Below, piece after piece: positions 8,713-16,662 of a DNA stretch of 64,000 bases. Source of the stretch: an uncultured Acetatifactor sp. GTDB lineage: Bacteria > Bacillota > Clostridia > Lachnospirales > Lachnospiraceae. Position numbers and translations under genes: made by a program. Within the stretch, counting starts at the first letter, position 1. Every line of letters starts with the position of its first letter. The notes below the pieces were generated by a model. The model was not told the origin of the DNA and did no database searches. It saw only the letters and a list, made by a program, of their open reading frames with translations. The stretch spans positions 16,665-80,664 of the forward strand of contig CAJUCT010000003.1 of assembly GCA_910585015.1 (NCBI GenBank), written 5' to 3'.

Positions 8713-9515
8713 ACAGAGAGGTGCAATCTTCCAGCGCCGGCGGCAACAAAGGGACACAGGGGCCGGGCGGCAAAGAGAGTAAGGTGAGGCTGAATAAATA
8801 TCTGGCGGATCACGGCGTGTGCTCCAGGCGGGAGGCGGATCGGCTGATTGCACAGGGACGGGTCGAGGTAAACGGACGGACTGCAGCCACGGGCTGCAAG
8901 GTTACGGAGCAGGACAGCATTGCGGTGAACGGCAGACAGCTGCAGGGAAAACCCAAAAGAGCGGTGCTGGCCTTTTATAAGCCGGTGGGCGTGACCTGCA
9001 CGGAGCAGGATAAACATGCGGAGAAGATCATCAATGACTATGTGCAATATCCTGTGCGCGTCACTTATGCAGGGCGCCTGGACAAGGACTCTGAGGGTCT
9101 GCTGCTGCTTACCAATGACGGGAATTTGATCGAAGCTGTCATGCGGGGAGCCCATAAGCACGAAAAGGAGTACACTGTCAAGGTCAATCGGGAGATTGAA
9201 CCTCCGTTTCTGGAAAAAATGGCAGCAGGCGTATATCTGCCGCAGCTGAAGCAGACCACCAGACCCTGCGAAATCCGGCAGACGGGCAAATACACAGTCC
9301 GGATCATCCTGACCCAGGGACTTAACCGACAGATCCGGCGGATGTGCAAAGCCTGCGGCTATGAGGTAAAGCAGCTTAAGCGCGTCCGGATCATGAACAT
9401 CCGGCTGGAAAAACTGACGCCCGGAAAATACAGGGAAGTGAAGGGGCAGGAGTTGGAGCAGCTGTACCGGGAGGCCGGGCTGGCGTTATGTAGTCAGGTT
9501 ACTCGGCAGTTTTAA
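8700..9515 (+). CDS. rluF: 23S rRNA pseudouridine synthase, RluF/RluB family
   Basis: The 271 residues contain an S4 RNA-binding domain (about residues 28-90, VRLNKYLADHGVCSRREADR) and a RsuA-type catalytic domain with the aspartate motif GRLDKDSEGLLLLTND (D128). The C-terminal QGLNRQIRRMCKACGYEV segment is typical of RluF, which modifies U2604 of 23S rRNA in E. coli. Assignment to RluF rather than RluB rests on recall of these motifs. ATG 8700 is chosen over the longer GTG frame at 8649 because GGAGGAG lies seven bases before it; the first 25 residues are low-complexity. It overlaps rnhA. Confidence 0.88.
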   Translation: MGGVNREVQSSSAGGNKGTQGPGGKESKVRLNKYLADHGVCSRREADRLIAQGRVEVNGRTAATGCKVTEQDSIAVNGRQLQGKPKRAVLAFYKPVGVTCTEQDKHAEKIINDYVQYPVRVTYAGRLDKDSEGLLLLTNDGNLIEAVMRGAHKHEKEYTVKVNREIEPPFLEKMAAGVYLPQLKQTTRPCEIRQTGKYTVRIILTQGLNRQIRRMCKACGYEVKQLKRVRIMNIRLEKLTPGKYREVKGQELEQLYREAGLALCSQVTRQF

Positions 9516-9568
9516 CTGTTAAGCAGTATAAGCTCCTAAGAATTTTAATATGGAAAGGAAAATAAATC

Positions 9569-11524
9569 ATGGCAGCAGAAAAGTTGAACCGGATCAAGGA
9601 ATTGACAGAGCTTTTGGGCAGGGCTTCCAGGGCATATTATGCCCAGGATCAGGAGATCATGAGCAATTTAGAATATGACAGGCTCTATGACGAACTGGAG
9701 CGGCTGGAACAGGAGACCGGGATTATCCTGGCGGGCAGCCCCACGCAGCATGTGGGGTATGAGGCCGTGGATGAACTCCCCAAGGAGGCCCATGAATCCC
9801 CCATGCTTTCCCTGGATAAGACCAAGGATCGCGAGGAACTGCGCTCCTGGCTGCAGGGTCAGCCTGCAATAATGAGTTGGAAACTGGACGGATTGACGAT
9901 AGTGCTGACATATCGCGACGGAAAACTGGAAAAAGCGGTAACCCGGGGCAACGGCGAGGTGGGCGAGGTCATCACCGGCAATGCCAGGACTTTCATCAAT
10001 CTGCCGCTGAATATAGGATTCCGGGGAGAGTTGGTGCTGAGAGGGGAGGCGGTGATCAGCTATCCGGACTTCGAGTGGATCAACAGCCAGATCGAGGATG
10101 TGGACGCCCGGTACAAGAACCCCCGGAACCTGTGCAGCGGATCCGTGCGCCAGTTAAGCAACGAGATCACCGCTCAAAGGAAAGTGCGGTTCGTGGCATT
10201 TAACCTGGTGCGGGCCGAGGGCGTGGATTTTGCCAATTCCAGAGAGGCGCAGTTTTCTTTTCTGGAGGAACAGGGCTTTGAGGCAGTGCAGAGAGTTATG
10301 GTGACAGAGGACACCATATTGGAGGCCATTGAGGATTTTGCCCGACGGGTGGAAACTTATGAGATTCCCTCGGACGGCCTGGTGCTGACTTATGAGGATA
10401 TTGCCTACGGGCAGTCCCTGGGCCGCACAGCCAAATTTCCCCGGCATTCCATCGCCTTTAAATGGGCGGATGAACTGCGGGAGACCACATTGAAGGAGAT
10501 CGAGTGGAGTCCCAGCCGGACCGGGCTGATCAACCCGGTGGCAATCTTTGAGCCGGTGGAATTGGAGGGCACCACTGTGAGCCGGGCTTCGGTTCACAAT
10601 ATCAGCATTCTGCGGGGCCTGAAGCTGGGGATAGGAGATCGGATCACCGTGTACAAGGCCAATATGATCATTCCGCAGATCGCGGAGAATCTGACGGGGA
10701 GCGACAATGTGCAGATCCCGGAGACCTGCCCTGTCTGCGGCGCCCCCACGGAGATCCGCCAGGTGGCGGACGCCCAGAGTCTGTACTGCACTAACGAGGA
10801 CTGTGACGCCAAGAAGATCAAAGCGTTTACCCTGTTTGTCAGCCGGGACGCCATGAATATAGACGGCCTGTCCGAGGCGACCCTGGAAAAGTTTTTGAGC
10901 AGCGGATTTTTACATGAATTTGCGGATCTGTATCATTTGGACCGCTACCATGAGGAGATCACAACCCTGGAGGGATTTGGGGAGAAATCCTATCAGAACC
11001 TGCAGGGCAGCATAGAGAAATCCCGTGAGGCCACGCTGCCCCAGGTGATTTATGCCCTGGGTATCGCCAATATCGGCGTGGCCAATGCCAAGATGCTGTG
11101 CAGACATTTTGACTATGATCTGGAACAGCTGATGCAGGCGGATGAGGAGGAACTGGGGGCCATCGAGGGTGTGGGAGAGGTGATTGCCACCGCCTTTGTG
11201 GAATATATGCGCAGTGAGGAGAACGTGCGGAAAATTCGGAATCTGATGGAGGAACTGCGGATTCAGGCGGTGCAGGTAGCCGCGGAGCAGAATCTGGCGG
11301 GCAAGGGTTTCTGCATCACGGGAAGCCTAAACCACTACAGCAGCCGCAACGAGTTAAAGGACGTGATTGAGCAGCGGGGCGGCAAGGTCACGGGCAGCGT
11401 GACCTCCAAGACGGAGTGCCTGATTAACAATGATATCGCCTCCAATTCCTCCAAGAATAAAAAAGCCAAGGAATTGGGCATCCCTATCTTGACAGAAGAG
11501 GATTTTATGGCAAAATACTTATAA
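9569..11524 (+). CDS. ligA: NAD-dependent DNA ligase
   Basis: The 651-residue protein has the bacterial LigA order: Ia domain (YYAQDQEIMSNLEYDRLYDEL), adenylation domain with the AMP-accepting lysine K105 in SWKLDGLT, OB fold, a four-Cys zinc finger (CPVCG to YCTNEDC), helix-hairpin-helix repeats (LEGFGEKSYQNL, IEGVGEVIA) and a C-terminal BRCT domain (GKGFCITGSLNHYSSRNEL). It seals nicks in replication and repair using NAD+. The active-site motif reads KLDG rather than the usual K(V/I)DG and the adenylation domain is a little short (most LigA are about 670 residues). This may be a divergent Lachnospiraceae form or a second copy. The SD GGAAAGGA lies upstream. Confidence 0.92.
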   Translation: MAAEKLNRIKELTELLGRASRAYYAQDQEIMSNLEYDRLYDELERLEQETGIILAGSPTQHVGYEAVDELPKEAHESPMLSLDKTKDREELRSWLQGQPAIMSWKLDGLTIVLTYRDGKLEKAVTRGNGEVGEVITGNARTFINLPLNIGFRGELVLRGEAVISYPDFEWINSQIEDVDARYKNPRNLCSGSVRQLSNEITAQRKVRFVAFNLVRAEGVDFANSREAQFSFLEEQGFEAVQRVMVTEDTILEAIEDFARRVETYEIPSDGLVLTYEDIAYGQSLGRTAKFPRHSIAFKWADELRETTLKEIEWSPSRTGLINPVAIFEPVELEGTTVSRASVHNISILRGLKLGIGDRITVYKANMIIPQIAENLTGSDNVQIPETCPVCGAPTEIRQVADAQSLYCTNEDCDAKKIKAFTLFVSRDAMNIDGLSEATLEKFLSSGFLHEFADLYHLDRYHEEITTLEGFGEKSYQNLQGSIEKSREATLPQVIYALGIANIGVANAKMLCRHFDYDLEQLMQADEEELGAIEGVGEVIATAFVEYMRSEENVRKIRNLMEELRIQAVQVAAEQNLAGKGFCITGSLNHYSSRNELKDVIEQRGGKVTGSVTSKTECLINNDIASNSSKNKKAKELGIPILTEEDFMAKYL

Positions 11525-11600
11525 GAGTTATGCCCTGGATGGCAGCATGACTGTGAAAGGATACACCCGGGGAGTGGGATAAGGAGAGGAGTATAGGGTT

Positions 11601-12509
11601 ATGCCGATTAAGACACAGAGTGATCTCCCTGCAAAGGAGATATTGGAAAATGAAAATATATTTGTGATGGATGAGAATCGTGCCATGCATCAGGATATTC
11701 GTCCACTACAGGTCATGATTTTGAACATCATGCCGGTGAAGCAGGACACAGAATTGCAGCTGCTGCGGGCTTTGTCCAATACGCCGCTGCAGGTGGACGT
11801 GACTTTTTTGAATGTGAAAAGTCATATCTCCATTAACACATCTGCCAATCACTTGAATAAGTTCTATACTTCGCTGGATGAGGTAAGGGAACGGAAATTT
11901 GACGGTCTTATCATTACCGGCGCCCCGGTGGAGGATATCACTTTTGAGGAGGTGGACTACTGGGACGAGATCTGCGAGATCATGGACTGGGCGGAGGAAC
12001 ATGTGACCTCCACTCTGCATATCTGCTGGGGGGCCCAGGCGGGTTTTTACCATTATTACGGCATCAATAAGCGAGGACTCTCGGAGAAGCTTTTCGGGGT
12101 GTATGCCCACAAAGTGTCCAACCGGAAGATTCCGCTGGTCAGAGGTTTTGACGATATTTTTCTGGCGCCCCACAGCCGCCACACAGAGACTCCGGCGGAG
12201 GCCATCCATGCCTGTCCGGAGCTGACCGTGCTGGCGGAGAGTGAGGAAGCGGGGGTATTTCTGGCCATCGCCCAGGGCGGGAAGAAGATTTTTGTCAACG
12301 GCCACCCGGAGTATGATCGCTATACTCTGAATAATGAGTACCACCGTGACCTGGACAAGGGCCTGCCCATCCATGTGCCCTACAATTATTACCCGGATGA
12401 CGATCCCAGTCAGAGGCCCCTGCTGCAGTGGCGGTCTCACAGCAACAATCTTTACAGCAACTGGCTCAATTATTATGTATACCAGACCACTCCTTACGAA
12501 TGGCTGTAA
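11601..12509 (+). CDS. metA: Homoserine O-acetyltransferase, MetA type
   Basis: This is a full-length 302-residue MetA family enzyme for the first committed step of methionine synthesis. The catalytic residues are visible: C142 (ICWGAQAG), H235 and E237 (VNGHPEYDRY). Residue 111 is Glu (TGAPVEDITFEEVDYW). In the family Glu111 marks acetyl-CoA use and Gly111 succinyl-CoA use, so this enzyme is predicted to be an acetyltransferase despite the family name succinyltransferase. The SD AGGAGAGGAG precedes ATG. The 76 bp after ligA hold no SAM riboswitch that I can see. Confidence 0.93.
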   Translation: MPIKTQSDLPAKEILENENIFVMDENRAMHQDIRPLQVMILNIMPVKQDTELQLLRALSNTPLQVDVTFLNVKSHISINTSANHLNKFYTSLDEVRERKFDGLIITGAPVEDITFEEVDYWDEICEIMDWAEEHVTSTLHICWGAQAGFYHYYGINKRGLSEKLFGVYAHKVSNRKIPLVRGFDDIFLAPHSRHTETPAEAIHACPELTVLAESEEAGVFLAIAQGGKKIFVNGHPEYDRYTLNNEYHRDLDKGLPIHVPYNYYPDDDPSQRPLLQWRSHSNNLYSNWLNYYVYQTTPYEWL

Positions 12510-12616
12510 AGCATGGAAACTATTGCTGACGCTGTAGAAACGCTCAATCTCGGCAATGTTGGAAAACGCCGTGGTTAAGATAGGGAAAGGAATTATATGA
12601 AAAAATTTTTGGGCTT

Positions 12617-13108
12617 TTGATTACTTCACTTTTTTTGCTATCGGGATGCTCTCAAAATGCATCAGACAAGGCTAATGTAAATTATCCATATGAGATTACA
12701 GATGGCATATCCACATTATCTTATTATGATACCGAAGATGCCATTAGTATAGATGACTTTACAATATTGGAATACAGCGCGGACAATATTATTGGGATCC
12801 GCAATCGAAGCGATAACTGCATTATAGTCAGAGACGGTGTGATTCGAAGTATTTTTATTGTTGACGAAGATATAGTAACCTATAAAGGCATATCTGTTGG
12901 GGACAGCGTTGATAAAATAGAGAACGCATTTAGCAAGGAGTATCAATTACAGGATAGCTATAGCATTATTTATAATGAAGATGCGGAAGAAGTATCAATA
13001 GAGCAGGAAAAGGAAGAAAATTGGATCTGGATCATATATTACACAGATGGAACGGAAATAACTTCCATCCAAATATATGATGCTAAATTTGCGACTACAT
13101 TACTATAG
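12617..13108 (+). CDS. Small lipoprotein-like protein, signal peptide out of frame
   Basis: The frame runs to TAG 13106-13108 and encodes LITSLFLLSGCSQNAS, a hydrophobic stretch with a lipobox (LSGC), followed by about 150 residues with no recognised domain (VGDSVDKIENAFSKEY recalls small substrate-binding-like lipoproteins). The only in-frame start near the front is TTG 12617, which gives a signal peptide without its positive residues. The natural start is ATG 12597 (MKK..., SD GGGAAAGGA), but it runs into TGA at 12618 after seven codons. One extra base in the A6/T5 tract at 12600-12610 would give MKKIFGLLITSLFLLSGC. So the gene is frameshifted, mis-sequenced or phase-variable. Confidence 0.6.
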   Translation: MITSLFLLSGCSQNASDKANVNYPYEITDGISTLSYYDTEDAISIDDFTILEYSADNIIGIRNRSDNCIIVRDGVIRSIFIVDEDIVTYKGISVGDSVDKIENAFSKEYQLQDSYSIIYNEDAEEVSIEQEKEENWIWIIYYTDGTEITSIQIYDAKFATTLL

Positions 13109-13202
13109 GCAGGTCCGGAATGTATTTGATTTGAGCTATAGCGCTCATAATTGCACATTCAGAAAATGACTCTGCACATTATTAAACCCAGGAGAATATA
13201 CC

Positions 13203-14582
13203 ATGCAGATTTTTTTATCACACTCCTCCAAGGATGCCGTCATTGCCGGGCAGATTTGTGAGCGGCTCGAGAAAAACGGTGCCAAATGCTTTATTGCGCC
13301 CAGGGATATACGGCCAGGAAAAGAATATGCGGAAGAGATTATCAACGGCATAGACAAGTCGGCGGCAATGGTCCTGCTGATGTCCCAGAATGCCAACAGT
13401 TCCCCTCATGTATTGCGGGAGGTGGAACATGCGGTCAGCAGCGGTACGCCCATCTTGGTGTATAAGATGGAGGAAGTTGCGCTCTCTAAATCCATGGAAT
13501 ACTTTCTGATGACACACCAGTGGATCAGCGCCAAGCCCCGGGAGGATTATGCCGATATTGTGGCGTTTGCGCAGAATTTGGCGAAGGAGGAGAATACAAA
13601 ACAGGACGAGGCAGGCGCGAAGAATGCGAAGAACAGCGCTGGTAAGAAACATGGCGGCGCCGCCGGGCGTAAAGCGGGGATTTTTGCGGCGGCAGCAGCA
13701 GTTGTGCTTGGGATTGGGGCATTTGCTTACTTTGCCATACAAAAGCCCGGGGCGGCGGAGAATAAGCCAGAGCCGGTTTCCGTTCAGGTAGGAGAGACGG
13801 TGCTGTTTGGAAACTATCTGAATGAGGACATTGAGTGGCGTGTGCTGCGGATTTCCGAGGACGAATCGCAGGCGGTTCTGGTTTCTTCCCATATTTTGAC
13901 TATGAAGGCGTATGACGCGGCGGAGAGCGGACGCTATAATTATGACGGGGACAAGGATTATTGGACCAGGGAGTTCAAGACGGATGACGATATGGCGCTT
14001 CAGGCACAGGTGCGCGGCAACAGTGATTGGAGTGTCTCCAATCTGAGGGCATGGCTGAACGCCGATACCGAGGTCGTTGTCTATTCCGATCAGCCGCCGG
14101 TGGGGACGGCTATGGCGGAAAAGAAAAACGGCTATCAGAATGAACCGGGATTTCTCTGGGGTTTTACGCAGGAGGAATGCGACGCAATTGTGGAGACGGA
14201 GCTTGTGACGAAGGGAAATGCGCTTTCAGAGTCAGGCAGCGTGACTACCCATGACAGGGTGTGGCTGCTATCTTTGGACGAGCTTGCATGGTTTGACGAG
14301 GCGGGCATGAGCAAGTACGCATCCCCTACAGAGGAGGCGGTCTTGCAGGATCAGAGCAACTGGTATAGCTTGGACTGCGATACCTACGGAGTCGAGTATC
14401 ATAGCTGGTGGCTCCGCGAACCGGTGCCGGAAACGGCAAGTCTCTGCTATCTTGTGAATAACGGCTATGTGGAAAATGCCACCAGGCAGGAAAACGTGGG
14501 CCTGGAAGGGTTCGGCGTACGCCCGGCGCTGGTTGTGGATTTGCGCCTGGTCACATTCCGCGGGACGGAGAAGGGGGAATAG
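13203..14582 (+). CDS. TIR domain protein with transmembrane segment and DUF6273 domain
   Basis: The 459 residues split into three parts. Residues 1-125 are a TIR domain (MQIFLSHSSKDAVIAGQICE, FIAPRDIRPGKEYAEEI, SSPHVLREVEHAV), with E73 at the position of the NADase glutamate. After a charged linker, residues 158-179 are one membrane helix (AGIFAAAAAVVLGIGAFAYF). Residues 195-455 match the DUF6273 pattern (GETVLFGNYL, IEWRVLRI, NLRAWLN, WWLREP, GFGVRPALVV), a likely extracytoplasmic binding or FGE-like fold. The topology suggests a surface domain that could signal to a cytoplasmic TIR (inference). It is flanked by the lipoprotein and the HTH/FliG-like gene, with no sign of an operon with either. 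Confidence 0.85.
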   Translation: MQIFLSHSSKDAVIAGQICERLEKNGAKCFIAPRDIRPGKEYAEEIINGIDKSAAMVLLMSQNANSSPHVLREVEHAVSSGTPILVYKMEEVALSKSMEYFLMTHQWISAKPREDYADIVAFAQNLAKEENTKQDEAGAKNAKNSAGKKHGGAAGRKAGIFAAAAAVVLGIGAFAYFAIQKPGAAENKPEPVSVQVGETVLFGNYLNEDIEWRVLRISEDESQAVLVSSHILTMKAYDAAESGRYNYDGDKDYWTREFKTDDDMALQAQVRGNSDWSVSNLRAWLNADTEVVVYSDQPPVGTAMAEKKNGYQNEPGFLWGFTQEECDAIVETELVTKGNALSESGSVTTHDRVWLLSLDELAWFDEAGMSKYASPTEEAVLQDQSNWYSLDCDTYGVEYHSWWLREPVPETASLCYLVNNGYVENATRQENVGLEGFGVRPALVVDLRLVTFRGTEKGE

Positions 14583-14623
14583 CAGAGCAAAACCTATAGT
14601 TGATTAACACGACTCCTTATCCT

Positions 14624-14652
14624 TTGACCTGAAGGATATTATCCTGTATGCT
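14624..14652 (+). promoter_or_regulatory. Sigma-A-like promoter with palindromic spacer
   Basis: TTGACC, 17 bp, TATGCT, about 60 bp before the HTH gene. The spacer holds AGGATATTATCCT (14633-14645), a near-perfect palindrome that could be an operator for the HTH protein (inference). Confidence 0.5.
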
Positions 14653-14682
14653 TATGATCAGAAAGAAACTATATTATGGTAT

Positions 14683-14698
14683 GCCCGCCGCGGCGGGC
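14683..14698. promoter_or_regulatory. 16-bp perfect GC palindrome upstream of the HTH gene
   Basis: GCCCGCCGCGGCGGGC lies between the promoter and the SD (GAGAGGAG). It could be an operator or an RNA hairpin next to the ribosome site. Confidence 0.45.
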
Positions 14699-14712
14699 GG
14701 AGAGGAGTCGAG

Positions 14713-15651
14713 ATGGAATACAGCAGAATTTCTATGGGAAAGAGGATTTGCTCGCTTCGCGAGGCAAAGGGAATGACACAGGAGCAGCTGGCGGAGGTTT
14801 TGTGCGTGAGCCCGGCGGCGGTGTCGAAGTGGGAGAGGAATCTGGCTGTCCCCAGCGTGGAGATGCTCTGGATGCTGGCGGATTATTTTGGCTGTACCAT
14901 AGACGAACTGGTGGGACGCAGACAGGAACAGCTGGAACGGGTAGGCATCTATGATGAGAAAAAACTCCGGCTGGTGGATATAGCGGGCGATCTGCTGCGG
15001 TGCAGCCAGGTCAGCAGACAGCAGGGGCTTCTGGCCTTGGAAGGGGAGATTGCAGGTTTTCAGGGAGACAGCGAGTTTCTGCCGTTTGCGATTCGGTATA
15101 TTCTGCAGGCGTTCATGAAGCAGATGGACGCGAGCAGGATTGTTTTTCTGCTGCACAACTACGCGGGGACTCTGCCGGGAGCGCAGAATGAGGGACCCAT
15201 GGTGGTGGCCGCTTTGGAGGCCATTGTCTCCGGAGAATCAACGGATCTAATAAAGGAGATCATCGCCTCTTACATAGGCATGGATTATTGGGAGAAAATA
15301 GTAGGAGATAAGTCTCTGCAGGACAGAAGGGACGAGATTCTAAAGCGGTATCTGGACAAGAAGCAGTATTCCGCGGCCACGGACCTTCTGGAAACTTTTG
15401 TGGAGTTGGGAGACTTTGAGATCCAGACCATTTTGCGGAATCTGGAAAGTGATGTGCTCACAGCGGCTTTGCGCGGCGCTTCGGGAGCGGTGGCAGTCAG
15501 ATTCCTGGCCAATCTGGCGGATCGGGTACTGGCTTTTATCAGCGAGGATATGGACAACTGGAAAGGAACGGAGGAGGAGATTCTGGAGGCCCAAAGGAAA
15601 GTGGCGGAAATCAAAAATCGTTGTTGTAAAGGAGATATGGATGAAAAATAG
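14713..15651 (+). CDS. XRE-family HTH protein with FliG-like C-terminal domain
   Basis: Residues 6-62 are a clear XRE helix-turn-helix (GKRICSLREAKGMTQEQLAE, VSPAAVSKWERN). The rest is helical. The last 75 residues align well with the C-terminal domain of the FliG encoded in this window. Shared features include IQxILRN, ALxxA, an N(L/M)xxR segment, IxEDM and EAQxKV. Residues 115-225 could be FliG middle-type or MgtE_N-type armadillo repeats. A DNA-binding domain joined to a flagellar rotor fold is unusual. The gene overlaps the following FUSC-type membrane protein by 11 bp, so they are co-translated. The role is unknown; possibly a transcription factor using an armadillo-like domain to bind a partner. 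Confidence 0.85.
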   Translation: MEYSRISMGKRICSLREAKGMTQEQLAEVLCVSPAAVSKWERNLAVPSVEMLWMLADYFGCTIDELVGRRQEQLERVGIYDEKKLRLVDIAGDLLRCSQVSRQQGLLALEGEIAGFQGDSEFLPFAIRYILQAFMKQMDASRIVFLLHNYAGTLPGAQNEGPMVVAALEAIVSGESTDLIKEIIASYIGMDYWEKIVGDKSLQDRRDEILKRYLDKKQYSAATDLLETFVELGDFEIQTILRNLESDVLTAALRGASGAVAVRFLANLADRVLAFISEDMDNWKGTEEEILEAQRKVAEIKNRCCKGDMDEK

Positions 15652-16633
15652 CCTGCTATCCAAATCGGCCAGGAGTCTGAAGATCGCTCTGGGGGCTGTG
15701 CTGGCCATTGCCCTGGCCAGTGCGTTGGGGCTGCAATATCCCACCACGGCGGGGATTATCACTATACTCAGCATCCAGGGCACCAAGCTGGAGACGCTTA
15801 AGACGGCGGGCAAGAGGGCGCTGGCCTTTCTCTGCGCGCTGGCGCTGGCAGGGCTGTGTTACGGGCTGCTGGGATACAGTGTGTGGGCTTTCGGAGTATA
15901 CCTGTTTTTGTTTGTCCTGCTCTGTCTGGTGATGAGATGGCAGGAAGCCATTGCCATGGACTCGGTGCTGGTCAGCCATTTTTTGAGTCAGGGCGCTTTT
16001 TTTTCACTGTTGGGAAACGAGGCGCTGTTGTTCTGTGTCGGAACAGGGTTTGGCATCTTGGTAAACCTGCATCTGCGGAGCCGCAGGGAGCAGTTTACAC
16101 TGGCCTCTGATAGGGTGGACCAGCAGATCAAGGGGATTCTGGGGGATATGGCACGGTGGCTGGCGCAGGAGGATAAATCCGCCGCGGCAGGCAGTAATGC
16201 GGTCAGCTGTCCTATAGGCTGTGGAGAAAACTACTTTGACATGCTGTGGGAGGCGCTGGGACAGGCGGAAACCTGCGCCGTGGCCAACTATGGAAACGCG
16301 CCTTTTTCCAGAGACACCTATGAACTGGATTATGTGCGGATGCGGCAGCAGCAGGCGGTGATTCTGCAGGCGGTCTATGACAATATCCGGGGGATTACCT
16401 ATCTGCCCAGGCAGGCGGGACAGGTGGCAAAGCTGCTTAAACAGATTCAACAGGAATATCACCGCTATAACAACGTGGAGGGACTGCTTTCGCAGCTGCA
16501 GGCGCTGTTGGCGGACATGCAGACCCAGGATCTGCCCCGGAGCCGGGAGGAGTTCGAGGCCCGGGCGGTGCTGTTTTACATTCTCAAGCAGCTGGAGGAG
16601 CTGCTTGAGGTTAAGAAGAGGTTCTGTGCCTGA
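15641..16633 (+). CDS. FUSC/aromatic acid exporter-like membrane protein
   Basis: The 330-residue protein has about four to six hydrophobic helices in residues 10-145 (SLKIALGAVLAIALASALGL, TAGIITILSIQGTKLETLK, ALAFLCALALAGLCYGLLGY, FGVYLFLFVLLCLVM, FFSLLGNEALLFCVGTGFGI). A cytoplasmic helical domain follows (residues 150-330). YPTTAGIITILSIQGTKLET resembles the ArAE/FUSC family motif of aromatic-acid exporters. ATG 15641 is preceded by AAAGGAG and overlaps the end of the HTH gene; the longer frame upstream is the shadow of that gene. The substrate is unknown. Its pairing with the HTH protein suggests a shared regulon (inference). Confidence 0.8.
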   Translation: MKNSLLSKSARSLKIALGAVLAIALASALGLQYPTTAGIITILSIQGTKLETLKTAGKRALAFLCALALAGLCYGLLGYSVWAFGVYLFLFVLLCLVMRWQEAIAMDSVLVSHFLSQGAFFSLLGNEALLFCVGTGFGILVNLHLRSRREQFTLASDRVDQQIKGILGDMARWLAQEDKSAAAGSNAVSCPIGCGENYFDMLWEALGQAETCAVANYGNAPFSRDTYELDYVRMRQQQAVILQAVYDNIRGITYLPRQAGQVAKLLKQIQQEYHRYNNVEGLLSQLQALLADMQTQDLPRSREEFEARAVLFYILKQLEELLEVKKRFCA

Positions 16634-16662
16634 TGTCCTTAAAATGCAGGAAAGAGGAGAAT

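Noticed and set aside
11525..11600. SAM riboswitch before metA
   Set aside because: The space is 76 nt, with none of the conserved SAM-box elements.
14624..14712. The HTH gene region as a phage repressor/immunity region
   Set aside because: No divergent cro-like gene, integrase or phage genes nearby; the C-terminus is FliG-like, not a CI peptidase.
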